64,000 nt of DNA, from contig CM043703.1 in NCBI GenBank assembly GCA_023935145.1, forward strand, positions 26,931,727-26,995,726, given 5' to 3'. Under the pieces are notes generated by a model. That model did no database searches. It was not told the DNA's origin and worked only from the letters and a program-made list of their open reading frames with translations. A program made the translations under genes and the position numbers. The DNA is from Bretschneidera sinensis (Eukaryota > Streptophyta > Magnoliopsida > Brassicales > Akaniaceae). Of this stretch, positions 58,554 to 64,000 are shown one piece after another. The first letter of the stretch is position 1. Every line of letters starts with the position of its first letter.

Positions 58554-60000
58554 ATGTCACCTAAGAATGTCGTTGGTTCTACAATAATCACCACCCAGGC
58601 CTGTAGTCGCAATCAACCCCTCGGTTCCGAGCTCCCAGCCATTCAGGAGCATGCCACCTCTGAACAGAACCCTAGTAATCCGTCTGATGGATAAACCAAA
58701 CCGGAGCAGCTTTCTCAATCAAACCTGCTAGACTCCAAGTCCTAAGAGAATCCAGAAGCACCAGTCGCACAAAACTCAACTGCATTGGTCAGGTAAAGGA
58801 AATTTATAGAACTCACCCAACTAGTAGTGAGCCTAGTAGCCAAGCTCAGGGGACAGACTCATCCCTCTTTGCCTTCACATTCACCGTCTCAGCGAAGCCC
58901 TTGGCTAACAAGGCATCTGAACTCGAACCATCCGGCTCACACTCAGTCCACCACTAGATATACTCCCGACCATGTGTCGAAGTCTCGAGGTTTCTCCACC
59001 TCCAAAAGTTACACCGATCTGGATAGGAAGCTAGAAGAGATGGACAAAATGATAGGAGAAACTTTTAAAGGGAGAAGCATAGATGTTCTGGGGGAGCTCA
59101 ACTAACAAGTTCTTCCCTCCACCGACACTCCTCTCCCACGACATTTCAGTATGCCCATCATCAAGGCCTACAATAGTACTATAGATCCTATGGATCATCT
59201 CCAACTTTACAAGACGACCATGCTTCTATACAGCTACTCGGACGCGGTACTGTGCTGAGATTTACCTTTGAGTTTCGAGAAAGCTACCAGCACTTAGTAC
59301 TCTCACCTCAAGCCTGGTAGCATCGGCTCCTTTAAAGACCTAAGTCGTGCTTTCGCTGTGCACTTACTCAGCAACAAAAGACCTCGAGAAACCTCAGAAA
59401 GTCTCTTCAGCATCATTCAACGCAAAGGGAAGAAGCTCCGAGAATACATCTCATGATTCAACGCTGCAACATAGGAGATCCCGAACCTCGATCCAACCGT
59501 GCAAATTTTTGCGTTCAAGAATGGACTCAGGTCAGAGGCTTTCAGCTCCAAGCTTACTATGCATCTAGCCAAAGACATGAAATAAATCCTCTCTCGGGTT
59601 GAAGAGTACATTATTACCGAAGACGACCAATCGTTTCAAAACGAAAGGGAAGAAGGAAGAGAAAAGAGAAAAAAAGGGACACCACCGAGCCAAAAGATAA
59701 CTTACCAAAGAGGCTCTGTTAAGAAGGCAATCCAAAGGTAACCCGTCTATTTGATAGTTATACCTTACTCGGTGAACCCAGAACCAACTTATTAATGAGT
59801 GTCCAAAACCGAGACATCCTTCGTTGGCTTTCAAGACCTCTATAGACTAATGAAAACAATGACAGAACTAGGTGGTGCCATTTTCATAGGGATTACGGGC
59901 ATGACACCGAGGAGTGCCACGCACGAAAGAATAAAATCAAGTCCCTTATTCGTTGAGGATACTTAAAAGAATACACTGGTCCCCAAACATTCCAAGGTAA
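58554..60000 (+). pseudogene. Tat/Retand-type Gag (broken)
   Basis: After a short start (MSPKNVVGST at 58554) the Gag core appears in changing frames: HFSMPIIKAYNSTIDPMDHL near 59140, REYISFNA-like and EIPNLDPTVQIFAFKNGLRS near 59430-59550, and RVEEYIITEDDQSFQNEREE near 59600. At least six stops or shifts occur. A CCHC-type knuckle is only weakly traceable near 59890-59920. Confidence 0.7.
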
Positions 60001-60299
60001 TAAAGATCACTCGATACGGAGTCCCAAGCATCCATTCAAGTAGAGCTTTGAATATACAAGTAGACATAGCTTTGAATGAAGTAATCGTTGAGCCCTAGAT
60101 GTAGCCCTAGGCATAGTCCAATAAGAAGTGGCCAAAATAACAGACATCATCTAGATAACAGAGATCGTACGACCACGGTAACAAGTAATATCAAGACAAT
60201 CTATGGGGACCTACAATTGGTGAATAGTCCTCACAAGCTAGGAAAGCTTATGCTCGATCAGTGACATCTATCAACGGACCCTATAAGAGGGTTAAAACA

Positions 60300-63200
60300 A
60301 GATAGGTAATCTCTTTTACAGATGATGATCTAGTGGGGTTACAGACACCCTATAAAGACAATGTAGTTATTATACTTCTTATCTCAAATTACAATGTTAA
60401 AAGAATTTTAGTCGACAATGGAAGTTCTACAGACATCCTGTACTACGAGGCTTTCAAGAAGATGAAGCTGGGTAATGACCAGCTTAAACCAGTAGCCTCT
60501 TCACTTTACGGATTCTCAAGAATGCTAGTTTTTGCAGAAGGCAGCATAGTCCTGCCTATCACTACAAGTTTGACCCCCCAATAGACTATCGTAATAACCA
60601 CGTTCATGGTGGTTATATACCCATCATTATACAATGTCATCATTGGAAGACCCACTCTGAATGAAATAAGGGTGGTAGTCTCTATCTACCACCTAAAGAT
60701 CCTTATAGAGCACAACGTTGGGGAAGTCATAGAAAATTAGCAAATATCCTGATTTTGCTACTTAAACTCTATCAAAAGACACGAAAAGGACGAAACCCTA
60801 CCTCTAGAGATCAAGGATTATGAGATGAGTTCAAAACTCCATGGGGCTAACCTATGGAAGAGTTGATAGTCGTCCTTTTGAATGAAGAAAGAGATAAAAA
60901 GACCGTACAAATCAGGTCAAGCTTGCTCGAGGAGCTCAGAACATCACTAGTCTCCTTTCTCAAAAGAAACCAAGACGTGTTCGTATGGTCAGCCTTTGAC
61001 ATGCCAGGAATAGACCACAAATCATCGTCCACGAATTGAATATAGACCTAAACCATAAACCCGTCATCTAGAAGGAAAAAGGTTTTTTGCTCTTGAGCGA
61101 CAAGTAGCCATAGAGAAAAAAATAGACAAGCTTTTTGTAGCTGATTTCATTTAGGAGCCCCATTACCCATAATGGTTTGTCAACGTAGTTATGGTGAAGA
61201 AAGCAAATGAAAAGTGGAGAATTTGTATAGATTTCACTAATCTTAACAAGACTACCAGAAAAAAATAGTTTCCTTTTACCTCGGATAGACCAGTTGGTTG
61301 ACATCACCTCTAGGCATGAATTACTCAGCTTCATGGATGTATACTTGAGGTACAACCAGATCCTTATGAACCATACTAGTCAAAGACCGCTTTCATTATT
61401 GACTGAAGCCTGTATTGCTATAAGGTTATGCCATTTGGGTTTAAAAATGCAAGGGCAACATACCAAAGACTAGTTAGTAAATTTTCAAGAAGCAGATTAA
61501 GAGAAATATGGAAGTCTACATCGACAACATGTTGGTAAAAAATATCAAAGCTGAAGATTATGAATCTGACTTAGAAGAAGCATTCAGAACACTCTGACAC
61601 CACCAGATGAAGTTAAATCCCGATAAATACGCCTTTGGAGTCACCTTAGGCAAATTTCTCAATTTCATGGTCACTTAACAAGGAATAGAAGCTCATCTCA
61701 AGAAAATAAAAACAACCTTGGAAATGAGCCATCTTCGGAATATCAAGGAAGTCCAACGGTTAATTAGGCGCATTGCCACCCTCAGTTGCTTCATGTCAAT
61801 AAATGTTAACCTTTTTTCAGAGTGCTAAAAAAGGCAAAAAACTTCGCTTGGACTGAAGAATGTCAAAAGGCCTTTTAAGAACTTAAAGAGTATCTGAGCT
61901 CACCCTCTCTCCTAACCAAGTTTATCGTCAGGAAAAAGCTCTTTCTTTACATTGCAGCAGGTCAGAATGTGGTAGCCACTATATTAATTTGAGAAGAAAA
62001 TGAGAGCCAAAAGCCCGTCTACTATGTTAACAAAGTTCTTCATAATGCCGAAACATGATGCCTCTCTGTCAAAAAGCTAGCATATGCCCTTCTAATCATG
62101 ACTCAAAAACTAAGGTCGTACTTCCAAGGTTATACTATCACCTTATTGACAGATTAACCCCTCAGACAAGTGCTCCACAAGCCTGACATCTTTGGAAGGT
62201 TGGTAAAATGGTCCATAGAATTAGGAGAGTTTGACATCCATTACAAACCTTGGACAACTATTAAAGCTCAGGCCTTAGTCAACTTCATAATGGAGACTAT
62301 GTTCCTCGAAATGCCCCATGAGATGCAGGAACCTGAAGAAGGCGAGTAAGCGCTAGGTTGGATGCTTTACATCGAAGGATCTTTAAACAACATCGGTAGT
62401 GGAGCCGGGCTTATCCTCACTAGAGCTGAAGGCTTTATGATGGAGTACACTTTTAGATTCGAGTTCAAAGTTTCAAACAATAAAGCTAAGCACGAAGCAT
62501 TGCTCGCAAGAATGAAGCTGGCAAAAACATTGGCTGCCCTAGTCCTAAAGGTATATAAAGACTCATAGTTGGTGGTTAATCAGATGATTAATAAATATAA
62601 AGCAAGAGGAGTAAAGATCATTAGATACCTAGAGAAGGCTCGCAAACTTGCCGCCACTTTAAAAAAGTTTCAAATATTATAGGTATATTGAGCATAAAAT
62701 TTGAAAGCAGATGCATTAGCGACTTGCTTCCTCTAGATAGTCTGACCTCATTCAGATGATTTACTTAGAGACTCTTGTAGAACCCAGCATCGATGAGACC
62801 TCTATCATGCTAGTAGTCGAGGAACAAACTTGGATGGACTTGATCCTTTAGTACTTATGGGATGGAAAACTCCTTAATAAAAAAAGGGGATACTAAGAAA
62901 GTCTTGTCATGTGTTGCGTGATTCATAAACATTGAGGGGCAACTGTACTAGAAAGGTCTTATGACTCCTTACTTGAAGTGCCTCTGTCCAACCAACGTAG
63001 ATTACGTTCTTTGAGAGGTCCATAAAGGCATATGAGAAAACCATCTAGGAGGCTGAACCTTGGCTTGCAAAATTCTCCGGCATGGGTACTATTTACCTAG
63101 AATATTGCAAGATGCCATAGATATGGTCAAGAGGTGCAAAACATGCCAAAAGTACGCCTCAGTGTCTCGTTGACACGCTAATCCACTAACATCCATAGCT

Positions 63201-63613
63201 AACTTTATTCCCTTCATTATGTGGGGAATGGACATCCTTGGGCTCTTTCGAGAAGCCTTAAGACAAAGGAAACACCTAATAGTCACCGTAGACTATTTAA
63301 CCAAATGGACAGAAGCTGGGATGCTCACCAAAATTACTGACTACAATATTCAGAAGTTCCTGTGCAAACCCATTGTGTGTCTAATTGGAATACCAAGGAT
63401 ACTCATCACCGACAACAGAATACAGTTTGATAGTGCTCGATTTAAGTCTTTCCATCAAGACCTTGAGATCGAACATAACTTGTCTTCGATAGGCTATCCC
63501 TAAGCTAATGGGTAGGTTGAAGTGACTAACAAGACCCTTCTACGAGGCATTAAGAAGAGGCTCGAAGATATTGACAGACAATGTGGTCACACTTACCGAA
63601 TGTCCTCTGGGTC
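60300..63613 (+). pseudogene. Tat/Retand-type Pol with two RNase H domains
   Basis: Protease 60330-60590: RILVDNGSSTDILYYEAFKK (active-site D-N-G-S). RT 60860-61700: FVWSAFDMPGID, EKWRICIDFTNLNK (near 61210), VYIDNMLVKN where gypsy RTs have Y-x-D-D, and a damaged FGFKNA region. First RNase H 61830-62330. A second, archaeal-type RNase H at 62360-62700 reads LYIEGSLNNIGSGAGLIL and NNKAKHEALLARMKLAK. Integrase 63000-63613: CKTCQKYA, MWGMDILGLFREAL, VDYLTKWTEAG, ITDNRIQFDS and finally NVLWV before the junction. Many stops; dead copy. Confidence 0.83.
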
Positions 63614-64000
63614 TAGGAGTGAGCATTATTCGGTTATAATCGAAAAATCAAACCGAATCGAATAAAGAAAACCAAAATTTTTAATAATTCAATTTTTTGA
63701 TTTTGGTGTGCCTATTTTTTTTCTTCCAGTTATTCAGTTTCGGTCTCGGATTTTAGAAATTTAAAATTTGGTTAACCCATAAACTAATATTTTATATATT
63801 TAATAAATAATTATTATATTAATTATCTAAATATATAAACAACTTTAAGAAGAAAACCTAATTCATTTTCTTCTATTATCTTCGACTCTTCTAGATTAAG
63901 ATTCCCAATGATGCAAACGGTACTGCAAACCTCCAAACCTCGCCACCGATCTCGTTCCTCGCCATTGATCTCTTTTCTCGCCACCGATCTTCTTCCTCTA
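63614..64000. mobile_element. hAT-like MITE, left end (runs off the window)
   Basis: It begins TAGGAGTGAGCATTATTCGG and continues with CCGAATCGAAT/AACCGAAT-type words and A+T-rich DNA. TAGG(A/G)GTGAGCA(TT)CGG ends are characteristic of plant hAT-derived MITEs. It cuts the gypsy integrase frame at NVLWV. The right end is outside the window. Confidence 0.6.

Larger units (their letters stand above)
57995..63613 (+). mobile_element. Decayed Tat/Retand-type Ty3/gypsy element, 3' end missing
   Basis: A 5' LTR end at about 58498 (CGACATCA) with a TATA box CTATATAG (58277-58284), then a degraded primer site (ATTAACGCCATCTGT, 58503-58517, resembling the TGGCGCC(A/G)TCTGT type), gag, protease, RT, RNase H, a second RNase H and integrase in the Tat order. 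The LTR start near 57995 (TGTTAACGTAAGG) is a guess. Integrase ends at 63613 where a DNA transposon end begins. Stops are abundant. Confidence 0.82.

Overview
This is a plant nuclear window, almost certainly from a eudicot. Genes have spliced exons with GT/AG borders, the intergenic DNA is very A+T-rich, and about 60% of the bases are Ty1/copia and Ty3/gypsy retrotransposons typical of plant genomes. I cannot name the species. I found no bacterial feature, no CRISPR array, and no tRNA or rRNA gene.

Host genes. (1) 2976-3201 (-): exon 1 of a casein kinase 2 beta subunit. The rest of that gene is not seen. (2) 9162-18525 (-): a complete three-exon homologue of CCDC97, whose second intron (7.7 kb) holds a decayed copia element and two LINE scraps. 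(3) 50360-55560 (-): a complete 13-exon DXO1 homologue, an RNA 5'-end decapping, deNADding and exonuclease protein, with reading phase kept across every junction and its catalytic motifs present. (4) about 2005-2610 (+): a broken fragment of an NT-C2-domain protein gene.

Mobile DNA from left to right: the 3' end of a copia element with its LTR (1-941), lying against a reversed, truncated copia gag (942-1888); an 809-bp hAT-type element with an exact 8-bp target duplication (5842-6650); a decayed copia inside the CCDC97-like gene (11449-16152); a SIRE-type copia (21407-27214) cut off inside RNase H by an Athila-like gypsy element on the minus strand (27215-36653); and a partial second gypsy copy sharing its right LTR (36654-37252). 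Next comes a minus-strand copia split into 37253-37512 and 45767-48461. Between its halves lies a solo LTR (37513-45766, TSD GATTA), itself split by a gag-only gypsy-like element (37735-43978, TSD GTGTT). The window ends with MITE-like elements, a decayed Tat/Retand-type gypsy with two RNase H domains (about 57995-63613), and a hAT-like end at 63614.

The three host genes look unrelated in function and are independently transcribed. All autonomous-type elements carry stops, frameshifts or lost active-site residues, and many stops fit G:C to A:T change. I found no clearly new biological system. The best leads are the triple-nested block with its gag-only element, the shared-LTR tandem gypsy array, and the fragment cluster around the CK2-beta exon.
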